Assembly: GCA_020028195.1 (NCBI GenBank)
Contig: JAHWYE010000007.1
Location: forward strand, 1-16,613
Direction of reading: 5' to 3'
Origin: Nitrospirota bacterium
GTDB taxonomy: Bacteria > Nitrospirota > Nitrospiria > Nitrospirales > Nitrospiraceae
Length of the DNA stretch: 16,613 bases
Shown here: piece by piece, positions 5,675 to 13,192 of the stretch
How the letters are laid out: every line of letters begins with the position of its first letter
Position numbering within the stretch: position 1 is the first letter of the stretch
The notes under the pieces: model-generated
What the model was told of the DNA's origin: nothing
The model's database searches: none
The model's input: only the letters and a program-made list of their open reading frames with translations
Translations under genes and position numbers: made by a program

Positions 5675-7003
5675 TTAGAGCGGACGGAGCTGCTTAAAAA
5701 CCTTCCAGGTCTTTAACAATTCAACCGCCTTCTGAAGCTGAAGGTCTTCCTCCGGCGCCCCCTCGCCTGCAGGCTCCATGACTGTCCCGTTGCTCTTGGA
5801 ACTCACCTCATCACCCGTCTTCGGGAGTCCAGGAGGCAGCGTCCCCTTAGGCTTTTGTGTTTTCCCTTCATCTTCCTTGTCTGCAAGCTTGGCAGGGGCC
5901 GGCGGCTGGAGCTTCACCACGATGTCCGGTGTGATCCCGGTTGATTGGATGGACCGGCCTTTGGGCGTGTAGTATTTCGCGGTGGTTAACCGCAGACCTG
6001 ATCCATCAGCCAAGGGCAGGATCGTCTGGACGGAGCCTTTTCCGAATGTCGTCGTGCCGACAACCACAGCCCGACCCCAGTCCTGCATGGCGCCCGCCAC
6101 GATCTCGGACGCACTGGCGGACCCTTCATTGACCAAGACGATCATCGGAAATTCCTCTGGCTGCTCTTTCGCCCGAGAGATATACTCGTCTTTGCGGCCA
6201 TCCCGACCTTTGATATAGACGATCAGCTTCCCTGGCCCCACGAACTGCTCCGAGACCTCCACGGCCGCGGTCAGTAGCCCGCCAGGATTGTTCCGAAGAT
6301 CGAGGATGGTGGACTGGAGCTTCTGTTCGCGCAGTTGCTTGAGGGCCCGGCCCAGATCCCTCGCCGTCGATTCCTGAAACTGGGTCAACCGAATGTAGGC
6401 AATGTTGGTGTCGATGACCTTGGATCGGACACTCTCGATCTTAATGATATCCCGCACCAGCGTGAACACCAGAGGATCTGGGGTTCCTTCTCGCTGAATC
6501 GTGAGGCTCACTTTCGTGCCTTTGGCCCCCCGCATTCGCTGCACCGCGTCCATAAGCGTGAGATCCTTCGTGGTTTCATCATTGACCTTGATAATGAAAT
6601 CTCCGGCTTTAATCCCGGCCTTGTGCGCAGGGGTCCCCTCAATCGGAGCGATCACGGCCAACCGGTTATCTTTGACGCCGATCTGAATGCCGACCCCGCC
6701 GAACTCACCTTTGGTCTCAACCTGAATTTCTTTGTACATCTCCGGCGTCATATAGGCCGAGTGAGGATCGAGCGTGGACAACATGCCCCGGATCGCGCCC
6801 TGGACCAGGTCCTTCACTTTGACGTCATCGACGTAGTGCTTCTGAACCTGAGTCAGAACCTCCGAGAAGGTCTTCAGTTCCTCATAGGTCTCGACGGCGT
6901 ACCCTGTCCGCTCCCAGCCCTTCCCGATGAAGACACCCACGAGCAGGGTGACCACGATGATCGGCCCGAGATACCATGTTCGACGTCGCCGCTCCTGTTC
7001 CAT
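5675..7003 (-). CDS. ctpA: Carboxy-terminal processing protease, S41 family
   Basis: This periplasmic serine protease trims or degrades envelope proteins from their C-termini; in other bacteria relatives control cell-wall hydrolases. The 442-residue protein has a short basic N-terminus and one membrane anchor (about 11-27), a PDZ domain (about 100-180, with GGVGIQIG and AGIKAGDFI) and the S41 core. The Ser/Lys dyad is visible as S297 in GSASASE and K322 in FGKGSVQT. The core also has LDLRNNPGGLL and, near its end, KYYTPKGRSIQ and GITPDIVV. A Lys/Pro-rich linker and a helical tail (about 375-440) follow. ATG 7003 has AAAGGAA about 11 bases upstream. It lies 25 bases after envC in the ftsE-ftsX-envC train, which suggests a role in wall hydrolysis at division. 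Confidence 0.94.
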   Translation of the reverse strand: MEQERRRRTWYLGPIIVVTLLVGVFIGKGWERTGYAVETYEELKTFSEVLTQVQKHYVDDVKVKDLVQGAIRGMLSTLDPHSAYMTPEMYKEIQVETKGEFGGVGIQIGVKDNRLAVIAPIEGTPAHKAGIKAGDFIIKVNDETTKDLTLMDAVQRMRGAKGTKVSLTIQREGTPDPLVFTLVRDIIKIESVRSKVIDTNIAYIRLTQFQESTARDLGRALKQLREQKLQSTILDLRNNPGGLLTAAVEVSEQFVGPGKLIVYIKGRDGRKDEYISRAKEQPEEFPMIVLVNEGSASASEIVAGAMQDWGRAVVVGTTTFGKGSVQTILPLADGSGLRLTTAKYYTPKGRSIQSTGITPDIVVKLQPPAPAKLADKEDEGKTQKPKGTLPPGLPKTGDEVSSKSNGTVMEPAGEGAPEEDLQLQKAVELLKTWKVFKQLRPL

Positions 7004-7028
7004 GGCTGCTTGTTCCTTTCTGTGAATC

Positions 7029-8231
7029 TTACCGTCGCTTCGCCAACCAGATGAGCGGATCGACAGGGTCAGCCCCTTCGCGCAATTCGAAATAGAGCGT
7101 GCTGTCGCCGGTCAGCCCCGTGTCTCCGGTTTCTCCGATGACATGTCCCGTCTGGACTTGTTCACCAACCTTCGCGAGAAGCTTGGACGCATGCGCATAG
7201 AGCGAGAAAAAGCCGTTCGCGTGATCCAGGATCAGGACCAGCCCATACCCCTTCAGCCAGTCCGCATAGGCCACGGTTCCGGCCATCACCGCCCGAATCG
7301 CGCTGCCCTCGTTTGTTCGAATTTCAATCCCTTTTCGCTGGACGTAGGTCTCGAAGGTGGGATGCTTTTGCCGTCCAAAAAACGAGACCACCTCGCCATC
7401 AGCCGGCCACTGGAGAGCTCCCTTGAAGGCATGGAGTCCCGCACCCCCTGATGGAGGTCGTATCGCTGCGGCCCTCCTGCGCTGTTCCCATTCTTTGACC
7501 AGCGCATCGACGCGGGCGGCAGACCGCTCCAATTCCACGACCGTTCGCTCATAGGATTCCTTCTCGTGAATGAGGCTGGCCAAGAGCTGGTGCTTGTCCC
7601 GCTTCAACGCTTGAATCTCGCCAAGCTTCTTCTCGGTACTCTGCTTGAAAGTCAGCATCTCGTCACGGGTGCTCGCCCGCCGCCGCTCGATCCCTTCGAG
7701 GCGATCCATATCGCCTCGATAGGCCTCCATCACATCATACTCCCGTTTCGAGACAGCCGAAAGGTACTGGACGCGACGCTGGAAATCCGCAGAGGTATCG
7801 GCAGACAGAATGGCCTTCAGGTAACCCAGCCGTCCTTCCATATATTGCACGCGCAGTCGAGCGAGAATCGAGCTTTTTCGCTCACTCATGTGAGCCCGCA
7901 GGGCAACAACCTGCTCGCTGATGTCTTCAAGCTCGCGGTCCTTCTTCTTGAGCTTCTGATTAATCGCGTGCCGCTCCTGCCGAAGAGCCATCAGGCCTTC
8001 GTCTAAGGTCTGCATGGTCTGGAGCGCGGACTCTCGCTTCTTCTCGGTCTCATCTGCGTGCTTCTTGTTCTCCCGGATCTCGTCCTTGAGCTTCTCAAGC
8101 GTCCGGCGCTGGCGTTCGATTTTCTGAGGGGGCGGATCGCTTTTCTCTTTGCCGGCCCACGCCGGCGTGCCTGTCGGCCCATCCAGGATGAGCCAGAGGG
8201 AGGCCATGATGACGGCAAGCATGGCTCTCAC
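7029..8231 (-). CDS. envC: EnvC-like murein hydrolase activator with degenerate LytM domain
   Basis: EnvC-type proteins sit in the periplasm, bind the outer loop of FtsX and switch on wall amidases at the septum. From GTG 8231 the product has 400 residues: a signal peptide (about 1-26, ending TPAWA), a long charged coiled coil (about 30-245), a linker, and a C-terminal M23/LytM domain (about 300-395). That domain keeps the fold motifs (GTVAYADWLKGYG, LDHANGFFSLYAHASKL, IGETGDTG). The metal ligands are lost, however: the usual GxDI Asp is Glu (GIEIR), and HLHFE reads TLYFE. Loss of zinc binding is typical of activators. GTG 8231 is chosen because GGGAGGG lies 7 bases upstream and it forms a GTGA overlap with the ftsX stop. 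ATG 8222 is an alternative. Confidence 0.9.
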   Translation of the reverse strand: MRAMLAVIMASLWLILDGPTGTPAWAGKEKSDPPPQKIERQRRTLEKLKDEIRENKKHADETEKKRESALQTMQTLDEGLMALRQERHAINQKLKKKDRELEDISEQVVALRAHMSERKSSILARLRVQYMEGRLGYLKAILSADTSADFQRRVQYLSAVSKREYDVMEAYRGDMDRLEGIERRRASTRDEMLTFKQSTEKKLGEIQALKRDKHQLLASLIHEKESYERTVVELERSAARVDALVKEWEQRRRAAAIRPPSGGAGLHAFKGALQWPADGEVVSFFGRQKHPTFETYVQRKGIEIRTNEGSAIRAVMAGTVAYADWLKGYGLVLILDHANGFFSLYAHASKLLAKVGEQVQTGHVIGETGDTGLTGDSTLYFELREGADPVDPLIWLAKRR

Positions 8232-9127
8232 GAGCTGGCCCTCCCGAATTGGATCAGCGAGACCAAGCTGCCGGTGAAGCCCAAGGCAAGGCCCGCCATG
8301 ATAATCCACAACGAGACATGGCCTGGAAAAAAATTCAGCCAGGACTCGATCCCCAGGAACCGGCCCGTGGGGCCGAGCTGCAGCTTGAACAGGTCAAACC
8401 CACCCCTGAGGATGGCCAGAGACAGCAGGCCTCCGACGGCGCCTAGAACCGCGCCTTCCAGAAGGAAGGGAACCTTGATAAAGGCCCCGGTGGCCCCGAC
8501 CATCCGCAGAATCTCGATCTCATTCTGTCGCGCATAGAGGGTCAACCGGATCGTACTGGCAATGATGGTGACTGAAGCAGCTGACAAAATGCCTCCCACA
8601 GCGATCGCGCCCAGCTCAATAAAGCCGACCAACGTCGCGAGGTTTTCGATCCAGTCACGGCTATATTGTACCTGACCCACGCCGGGCACAGTCGTCAAAC
8701 GCTTGACCCACTGTTTGACCGCCTCGGATGACCTAAACCGAGGGGACAGAGTCACCACGAACGAAGCAGGCAACGGGTTCTCGCCTAATCCCTGCAACAG
8801 ATGGGACTCAGAGGGGAACTGTTCGCGAAAATCCGCGAGGGCCTGTTCTTTGGACACATAGGAGAGGGCGGCAACTTCCCGCTCGCTCCTCAGCCGTTGC
8901 TGGAGGTCCGACAGTCCCTGAGCAGAAAGGCCATCGTGCAGGTACACGACCACTTTGATGTCATCCTGCAGCGAACTGACCACTCCTCGAAGGTTCAGGT
9001 AAAGCAGCAAGAATACACCGAAACACGCCAGCGTGAAGGCCGTGGAGGCCACGGCTACCAGCGTGGTGGTTCGGTTGAGACGGATGTTCGTCATGGCTTC
9101 CTTGACTAGGTAGGCAAGCCGCCTCAT
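8228..9127 (-). CDS. ftsX: Cell division protein FtsX
   Basis: FtsX is the membrane half of the FtsEX complex, which uses ATP to drive EnvC-type activators and septal wall splitting. The 299-residue protein has the usual layout: a short cytosolic N-terminus, TM1 (about 22-44), a periplasmic domain (about 50-165), and three C-terminal membrane segments. The conserved YARQNEIEILRMVGAT motif of FtsX lies between TM2 and TM3. ATG 9127 overlaps the ftsE stop by 4 bases (ATGA), and its own TGA overlaps the envC start. Such double overlap indicates translational coupling and a fixed ratio of the three partners. Confidence 0.96.
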   Translation of the reverse strand: MRRLAYLVKEAMTNIRLNRTTTLVAVASTAFTLACFGVFLLLYLNLRGVVSSLQDDIKVVVYLHDGLSAQGLSDLQQRLRSEREVAALSYVSKEQALADFREQFPSESHLLQGLGENPLPASFVVTLSPRFRSSEAVKQWVKRLTTVPGVGQVQYSRDWIENLATLVGFIELGAIAVGGILSAASVTIIASTIRLTLYARQNEIEILRMVGATGAFIKVPFLLEGAVLGAVGGLLSLAILRGGFDLFKLQLGPTGRFLGIESWLNFFPGHVSLWIIMAGLALGFTGSLVSLIQFGRASS

Positions 9128-9792
9128 AGCCCAGCCTTCGGATCAGCAATCAGTTTCCCCTGCTCGAGCATCAGCACCCGCCGGTTGGCCTGTGCCATGA
9201 CCTGGGGATTATGGGTGGCGACCATGATAGTGGTACCACGCGCGTTGATCACCTTGAATGACTCGATGATCTCGCTGGCGAGGTGTGGATCTAGATTCCC
9301 TGTCGGTTCATCTGCCAACAGGATGATCGGGCTGTTCACGATTGCGCGCGCGATGCAGACGCGCTGTTGCTCCCCTGCCGAGAGCGTCGCAGGGCGATGG
9401 TCCTTCTTGTGGTCGATTCCAACGGCTTTCAACGCCTCCGCCACCTTCCTCCGGGTCTCAAACGTCGAAGCGCCCTGGACCATCAACGGCAGCGCCACAT
9501 TCTCGAAGACGTTTTTTTTCGGCAGCAACCGGAAATCTTGGAACACGATCCCCATCGTCCGCCTGAGATAAGGGATGTCGGACGGCCTGAGCCGGGCGAC
9601 GTTTCGGTTCTGGACCAGGATCTGGCCATCATCGGGTCGTTCGGCGCCGAAGAGCAGCTTCAGGAGCGTGGTCTTTCCCGCTCCGCTGGGCCCCATGAGC
9701 AAGACGAACTCGCCCTTCTCGATCTGCAGGTTGATATCGGAGAGAGCCGGGCGACGGTCATAATACTTTGAGACATGAAATAATTGGATCAT
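9124..9792 (-). CDS. ftsE: Cell division ATP-binding protein FtsE
   Basis: FtsE is the cytosolic ABC ATPase of FtsEX. The 222-residue length is standard. Visible are Walker A GPSGAGKT (34-41), the Q-loop VFQDFRLLPKKNVFENVALPL (from 83), the signature LSAGEQQR (137-144; Ala replaces the commoner Gly), Walker B IILLADEPTGNLD (from 156) and the switch His in VATHN. ATG 9792 has only a weak ribosome site. The 105-base gap to yraN upstream contains no convincing promoter, so it is probably co-transcribed with the genes before it. Confidence 0.96.
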   Translation of the reverse strand: MIQLFHVSKYYDRRPALSDINLQIEKGEFVLLMGPSGAGKTTLLKLLFGAERPDDGQILVQNRNVARLRPSDIPYLRRTMGIVFQDFRLLPKKNVFENVALPLMVQGASTFETRRKVAEALKAVGIDHKKDHRPATLSAGEQQRVCIARAIVNSPIILLADEPTGNLDPHLASEIIESFKVINARGTTIMVATHNPQVMAQANRRVLMLEQGKLIADPKAGL

Positions 9793-9897
9793 GATCCCGG
9801 CCGGCTCACCAGCCGTGTAACCGATGCAAGATGTTCGCCAGTGTTCGTCTCTTCCTCAGGACCCACAGCAAGTGCCCGTCCCATCAGCACTTCACCA

Positions 9898-10284
9898 TCA
9901 CCATCGCAGATCTTCGCCCGGGACCTCAAAGGCATTCTCGATGTGCTCGATCTCGGCCGGCTTGGCCGTTCCACCCCTGCAGAGCACCACATCAAAGCGG
10001 CAGGACCGATTCCGCACCTGATGACGAGCCAAGTACTGCGCCGCAAGTCGGACGAGCCGGGTTTGCTTGCGTCCGTCCACCGCGTGAGAAGCCCCTCCGA
10101 ACGCAGAGGTCCGCCGAGCCTTGACCTCGATGAACACCAACGTGTCTGCTTGCTGTGCAACCAGATCGAGCTCGCCACTGGACGACCGGTCGTTACGAGC
10201 AAGGATCCGATACCCTTTCCGGCGCAGATACCGTTCAGCTTCCGACTCGGCGATCTGTCCGAAAGCCTGTCGCCCGTCGTTCAT
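9898..10284 (-). CDS. yraN: YraN family (UPF0102) endonuclease-like protein
   Basis: YraN proteins are small, widely conserved and have a PD-(D/E)XK nuclease-like fold; their role is poorly defined. The 128-residue product shows the family core: GELDLVA (37-43) and VFIEVKAR (50-57), giving the acidic and lysine residues of the nuclease motif, then RKQTRLVRLAAQYLARH and CRFDVV. Adjacency to rnhB is common for this family. ATG 10284 is preceded by AGAGAG about 8 bases upstream. The gene is intact. Confidence 0.9.
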   Translation of the reverse strand: MNDGRQAFGQIAESEAERYLRRKGYRILARNDRSSSGELDLVAQQADTLVFIEVKARRTSAFGGASHAVDGRKQTRLVRLAAQYLARHQVRNRSCRFDVVLCRGGTAKPAEIEHIENAFEVPGEDLRW

Positions 10285-10328
10285 GCATCGACTCTCTGGA
10301 AGCCGTACTCGAGCAGCAGTGAAGGCCT

Positions 10329-10365
10329 GCCTCCCTCATCCCTTGCCTTTGAAGGAGAAGGAGGC
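10329..10365. other. Imperfect hairpin at the rnhB-yraN junction
   Basis: GCCTCC (10329-10334) and GGAGGC (10360-10365) are perfect 6-bp inverted arms around an imperfect inner pairing. The element contains the rnhB stop and encodes its unusual C-terminal residues (SFSFKGKG). It looks like a small dispersed palindromic unit that was captured into the gene end. A genome-wide search would be needed to show it is repeated. Confidence 0.3.
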
Positions 10366-10986
10366 GGTCTCTGATCCCAGGGCGCAGGTCCTCAACACGG
10401 GACGAAAGGTGCGCCGGTGGATCTCGCAAGGACCATATTGCGCGAGCAGCTGGAGATGCTCTGCCGTCCCATAGCCCTTGTGGGTCAGAAAGTTGTACTG
10501 AGGGTATCTCAAGTGATACTCCCTCATGAGGCGATCCCGGCTGACCTTAGCCATGATGGAGGCGGCGGCGATGGAAAAGCACAGTTCATCCCCTTTGATG
10601 ATGGACCGCTGCGGGAGACAGGCACCAGGAAGAGTCACGCCGTCAAGAAGCAGAAAATCCGGCGGCGGAGCCAGCGCCCGGATCGCGCGATCCATGGCAA
10701 GGCGAGTCGCCTGCAGAATATTCATGGCATCGATTTCTTACTCGCTCGCGCATCCGATTCCAACCCCCACGGCTCGCCGTGCGATCTCCTCATAGAGCCG
10801 CTCCCGCTCAGACTCGCCCACTTGCTTGGAGTCATTGAGGCCTGCCAGCCGACAGCGGCGCGGTAGGATCACCGCAGCCGCAACCACAGGGCCTGCGAGA
10901 GGGCCACGCCCGGCCTCGTCGAGGCCCGCCACGAAATGGTAGCCGCGTTGCTGGGCCTCCACCTCGAAGTCGTCGGTGGGTTGCAC
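10336..10986 (-). pseudogene. rnhB: Ribonuclease HII interrupted by an in-frame TAA
   Basis: RNase HII cuts RNA-DNA hybrids and single ribonucleotides in DNA. The reading frame runs from GTG 10986, which has GGAGGT 7 bases upstream, to the TGA at 10336, 216 codon positions in all. It carries all four acidic residues: D23 and E24 in GLDEAGRGPLAGP, D115 in LLLDG, D133 in IIKGDELC. Codon 83 (10740-10738) is TAA, just before EIDAMNILQAT, a conserved stretch. The spacing of the four acids equals that I recall for the E. coli enzyme (D16, E17, D108, D126). So one codon has been changed, with no insertion or deletion. The first piece is 82 residues; an ATG at 10725 could start a 129-residue second piece. 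Neither holds a full active site. A base error in assembly is the main alternative. Confidence 0.85.
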
Positions 10987-11016
10987 GCAGGCGACCTCCG
11001 TGTCGAATAGCAGCGA

Positions 11017-11463
11017 TCAGGCCTTCCCCGCCGGAACAGCCGCCTCAGATGCGACGGCCGTTTCAGCCTGGCTGGATTTGGCGCGACCTGCGGTTCCGCC
11101 CTGAACCTTCGATTCCGGAGAAAAATCGCGCTCCCCGACCCTCGCCATTTTCCCCTTCTTCTCTCGCAGATAGTAGAGCTTGGCCCGACGAACCTTTCCC
11201 TGGCGGACCACATCGATCCTGGCGACGATCGGCGAGTGAACCGGAAAGATCCGTTCCACCCCGACTCCATACGAGACCTTTCGAACCGTGAAGGTCTCGC
11301 TGTTTTGTCCACCCTTCCTGCTGATCACCGCCCCTTCAAAAATCTGGATGCGCTCCTTCTCACCTTCTACCACCTTGACGTGCACCCGAACGGTGTCCCC
11401 GATCTCGAACGGTGGCACCGTTTTCTTCGTCAAGGATCGTCGGATTCGCTCTAACCGATTCAT
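11017..11463 (-). CDS. rplS: 50S ribosomal protein L19 with extended C-terminus
   Basis: L19 sits at the 30S-50S interface of the ribosome. The first 115 or so residues of this 148-residue product match the family: PPFEIGDTVRVHVKVVEG, RIQIFEGAVI, ETFTVRKVSYGVGVERIFPVHSP and KLYYLR. The last 33 or so residues (from SPESKVQGG) are an Ala-, Ser- and Lys-rich tail not normal for L19, which is usually 115-125 long. ATG 11463 overlaps the trmD stop by 4 bases (ATGA). Its purine-rich ribosome site is the run that encodes the glycine stretch at the end of TrmD. Confidence 0.97.
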   Translation of the reverse strand: MNRLERIRRSLTKKTVPPFEIGDTVRVHVKVVEGEKERIQIFEGAVISRKGGQNSETFTVRKVSYGVGVERIFPVHSPIVARIDVVRQGKVRRAKLYYLREKKGKMARVGERDFSPESKVQGGTAGRAKSSQAETAVASEAAVPAGKA

Positions 11464-12260
11464 GTCCCTACCCCTCCTCCCCCACCGCTCGACAGATGCG
11501 CTGTCGCTCCTTCACGGACGATCGCGTCCAACAACCGCTTATCTTCCTCGTTGAGAAGCTCGTCTTTGAGCAGATCGGGACGCTTGAGGTAGGTGCTGCG
11601 GAGCGCCTCCTTCCGACGCCAGATCCTAATGGCTTCGTGGTTCCCGGACAGCAGGACCTCAGGTACCGCGAGGCCCCGCACCTCGGGCGGCCGCGTGTAA
11701 TGCGGATACTCCAGCAGAGATTCAGCGAACGAGTCATACTGCGCCGACTCCGGATCTCCCAACACGCCGGGGATGAGGCGCGCTGTCGCGTCAACCATGA
11801 CGAGAGCGGGGAGTTCCCCTCCGGTCAACACGTAGTCGCCGATGGAGACTTCCTCCGGGTCCAAACCGAGCCGGACCCGTTCATCCACCCCCTCATAATG
11901 CCCGCAGAGAAAGACCAGCCTGCGCCGCTCATCGCGAAGGTCCTCCGCCAATCTCTGTGTGAAGGGACGCCCCTGGGGCGAGGGAAGCAAGAGCCGAAGC
12001 TCAGTGCCGGCCGGGCTATCCTGATACTCCCGGCGAAGGGCATCCACTGCCCGGAACAGGGGCTCCGCCTTCATCACCATCCCCGCCCCGCCGCCATACG
12101 GCGCGTCATCAGCGACTTGGTGGCGATCCAGTGTGTAGCCTCTGAGATCTCTGACCCGGACCTCGAGCATGCCCTTCTCTTGGGCCCGTTTGAGGATGCT
12201 CTGGTTCAAGACCGGCAGGACCATGTCCGGGAAAAGGGTGATGAGGTCACAGCGAATCAT
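11460..12260 (-). CDS. trmD: tRNA (guanine37-N1)-methyltransferase TrmD
   Basis: TrmD methylates G37 next to the anticodon, using S-adenosylmethionine, and prevents frameshifting. The 266-residue protein has the SPOUT knot elements: DDAPYGGGAGMVM (51-63), FLCGHYEGVDERV (117-129), SIGDYVLTGGELP (139-151) and the catalytic-region Asp in YDSFAE (D176), followed by YPHYTRP. The C-terminus ends in a run of five glycines. The start at 12260 overlaps the rimM end by 14 bases. The rpsP-rimM-trmD-rplS order is the classic one. Confidence 0.97.
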   Translation of the reverse strand: MIRCDLITLFPDMVLPVLNQSILKRAQEKGMLEVRVRDLRGYTLDRHQVADDAPYGGGAGMVMKAEPLFRAVDALRREYQDSPAGTELRLLLPSPQGRPFTQRLAEDLRDERRRLVFLCGHYEGVDERVRLGLDPEEVSIGDYVLTGGELPALVMVDATARLIPGVLGDPESAQYDSFAESLLEYPHYTRPPEVRGLAVPEVLLSGNHEAIRIWRRKEALRSTYLKRPDLLKDELLNEEDKRLLDAIVREGATAHLSSGGGGGVGT

Positions 12261-12780
12261 CGTCCTGCACCCACCCTTCCACCGACCGAATCGTCATGGT
12301 CCGGTTCTTCACATCCACCGAAGCCACCGCATCCTTGATCGCGGGGATCAGAATCTCCCGGCCTGGCCGGCGGATCACAAAGACATGGTTGCTGGGGGTC
12401 TCCAAGATCTCTTCCAAGGTTCCCAGCACGTGACTGGCCTCATCCATCACTGCCATCCCGATCAGATCAAACTCATAATACTGTCCGGCCGGCAACATCG
12501 GAGCCTGGTCCCGCGGAATCTTGATCAATCCGCCGCGAAAGACCGCCGCCTCCTCCGGTGTCGTGAAGGCGTCGAAGCCCAGCACGTAGGAGTTGCCGTT
12601 CGCCCGCACACGGGTGACTCCCGTGACCAGCACTCGCCCGGATGGAGCCACAAGCGTCACCTGCGTGAGCCCTTCAAACCGCCCCGGCACATCGCTGAGC
12701 GACCGGACGCGGACTTCGCCCCTGACCCCAAACAGCTTCTCAATTTTTCCGATCGCAATCAGCTCCGCCGAGTCTGCCAT
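12247..12780 (-). CDS. rimM: 16S rRNA processing protein RimM
   Basis: RimM helps mature the 30S head and binds S19. The 177-residue product has the N-terminal RimM domain (IAIGKIEKLFGVRGEVRV, about 7-24) and the C-terminal PRC barrel (YYEFDLIGMAV onward, with LIPAIKDAV). I use ATG 12780. An upstream TTG at 12792 and a GTG at 12786 are possible. None has a good ribosome site, so translation probably depends on ribosomes arriving from rpsP, which stops 27 bases upstream. Confidence 0.95.
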   Translation of the reverse strand: MADSAELIAIGKIEKLFGVRGEVRVRSLSDVPGRFEGLTQVTLVAPSGRVLVTGVTRVRANGNSYVLGFDAFTTPEEAAVFRGGLIKIPRDQAPMLPAGQYYEFDLIGMAVMDEASHVLGTLEEILETPSNHVFVIRRPGREILIPAIKDAVASVDVKNRTMTIRSVEGWVQDDDSL

Positions 12781-12807
12781 GGGCACCGACAAGGAAAAAG
12801 TAATTCG

Positions 12808-13092
12808 TCAGGAGGCCTGCTTGGCCTTCCCACGCTCACTTTCGAACTGCTTCAGCAGGCCGGACCGGCGGAGCAACGTCCGCACCGTCACGGAGGGCTG
12901 GGCACCTTTCCTCAACCAGTCAAGCACTCGCTCCTGCTTCAGGACAGGCAGAGCCGGATTCTTCAACGGATCAAAGGTGCCCAGCACCTCGAGGTACCGC
13001 CCGTCTCTTGGCATTCTGGAATCAGCCGCCACCAGCCGATAAAAGGGCAGCTTATGTCGACCGCCCCGCGTCAACCGCAAATGAACAGCCAC
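12808..13092 (-). CDS. rpsP: 30S ribosomal protein S16
   Basis: S16 is an early-binding protein of the small subunit. The 94-residue product begins VHLRLTRGGRHKLPFYRLVAADSR after the start residue and contains GRYLEVLGTFDP and RVLDWLRKGAQPSVTVRTLLRRSG, all typical. It starts with GTG, not ATG, but behind a very strong ribosome site (GAGGAGGAG, 6 bases upstream). The unusual tandem-repeat hairpin at 13113-13192 lies directly upstream and separates it from ffh. Confidence 0.96.
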   Translation of the reverse strand: MAVHLRLTRGGRHKLPFYRLVAADSRMPRDGRYLEVLGTFDPLKNPALPVLKQERVLDWLRKGAQPSVTVRTLLRRSGLLKQFESERGKAKQAS

Positions 13093-13112
13093 GTCGTTCT
13101 CCTCCTCAAATG

Positions 13113-13192
13113 AAGGTTGAGGCTAAAGGGTTAGGGTGGAATTCCAGACTCAGTCCTTGCTCAACCTTAACCTCAGCCTTAGCCTTAACCTC
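13113..13192. repeat. Inverted pair of degenerate 6-base tandem repeats (ffh-rpsP gap)
   Basis: Read on the minus strand the first arm (13192-13163) is five consecutive hexamers of form RAGGYT: GAGGTT, AAGGCT, AAGGCT, GAGGTT, AAGGTT. The second arm has the complementary words. AAGGTTGAG (13113-13121) pairs perfectly with CTCAACCTT (13160-13168), and further pairings in other registers are possible. The ffh stop TAA lies inside the array, and the second arm ends next to the rpsP ribosome site. It fills the whole intergenic gap. Confidence 0.75.

Noticed and set aside
9789..10202. Minus-strand frame of 137 codons overlapping yraN and the gap before ftsE
   Set aside because: yraN is intact in its own frame with its motif residues; this frame shows no conserved motif and is not a frameshifted continuation.
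10738..10740. Recoding (selenocysteine or similar) at the rnhB stop
   Set aside because: The codon is TAA, not TGA or TAG, it lies outside the active site, and nothing resembling a recoding hairpin follows.
11412..12338. Plus-strand open frame of 308 codons opposite trmD
   Set aside because: Antisense to conserved trmD over its whole length, with no family features and no ribosome site.
12169..13113. Long plus-strand open frame of 314 codons opposite rimM and rpsP
   Set aside because: It lies antisense to two certain ribosome-related genes, has no recognisable domain, and is rich in Arg, His and Pro as expected for a shadow frame in GC-rich DNA.
13113..13192. Reading the intergenic repeats as CRISPR arrays or insertion-sequence ends
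   Set aside because: The units are 6-8 bases, degenerate, have no spacers, no flanking target duplication and no transposase or cas gene nearby.
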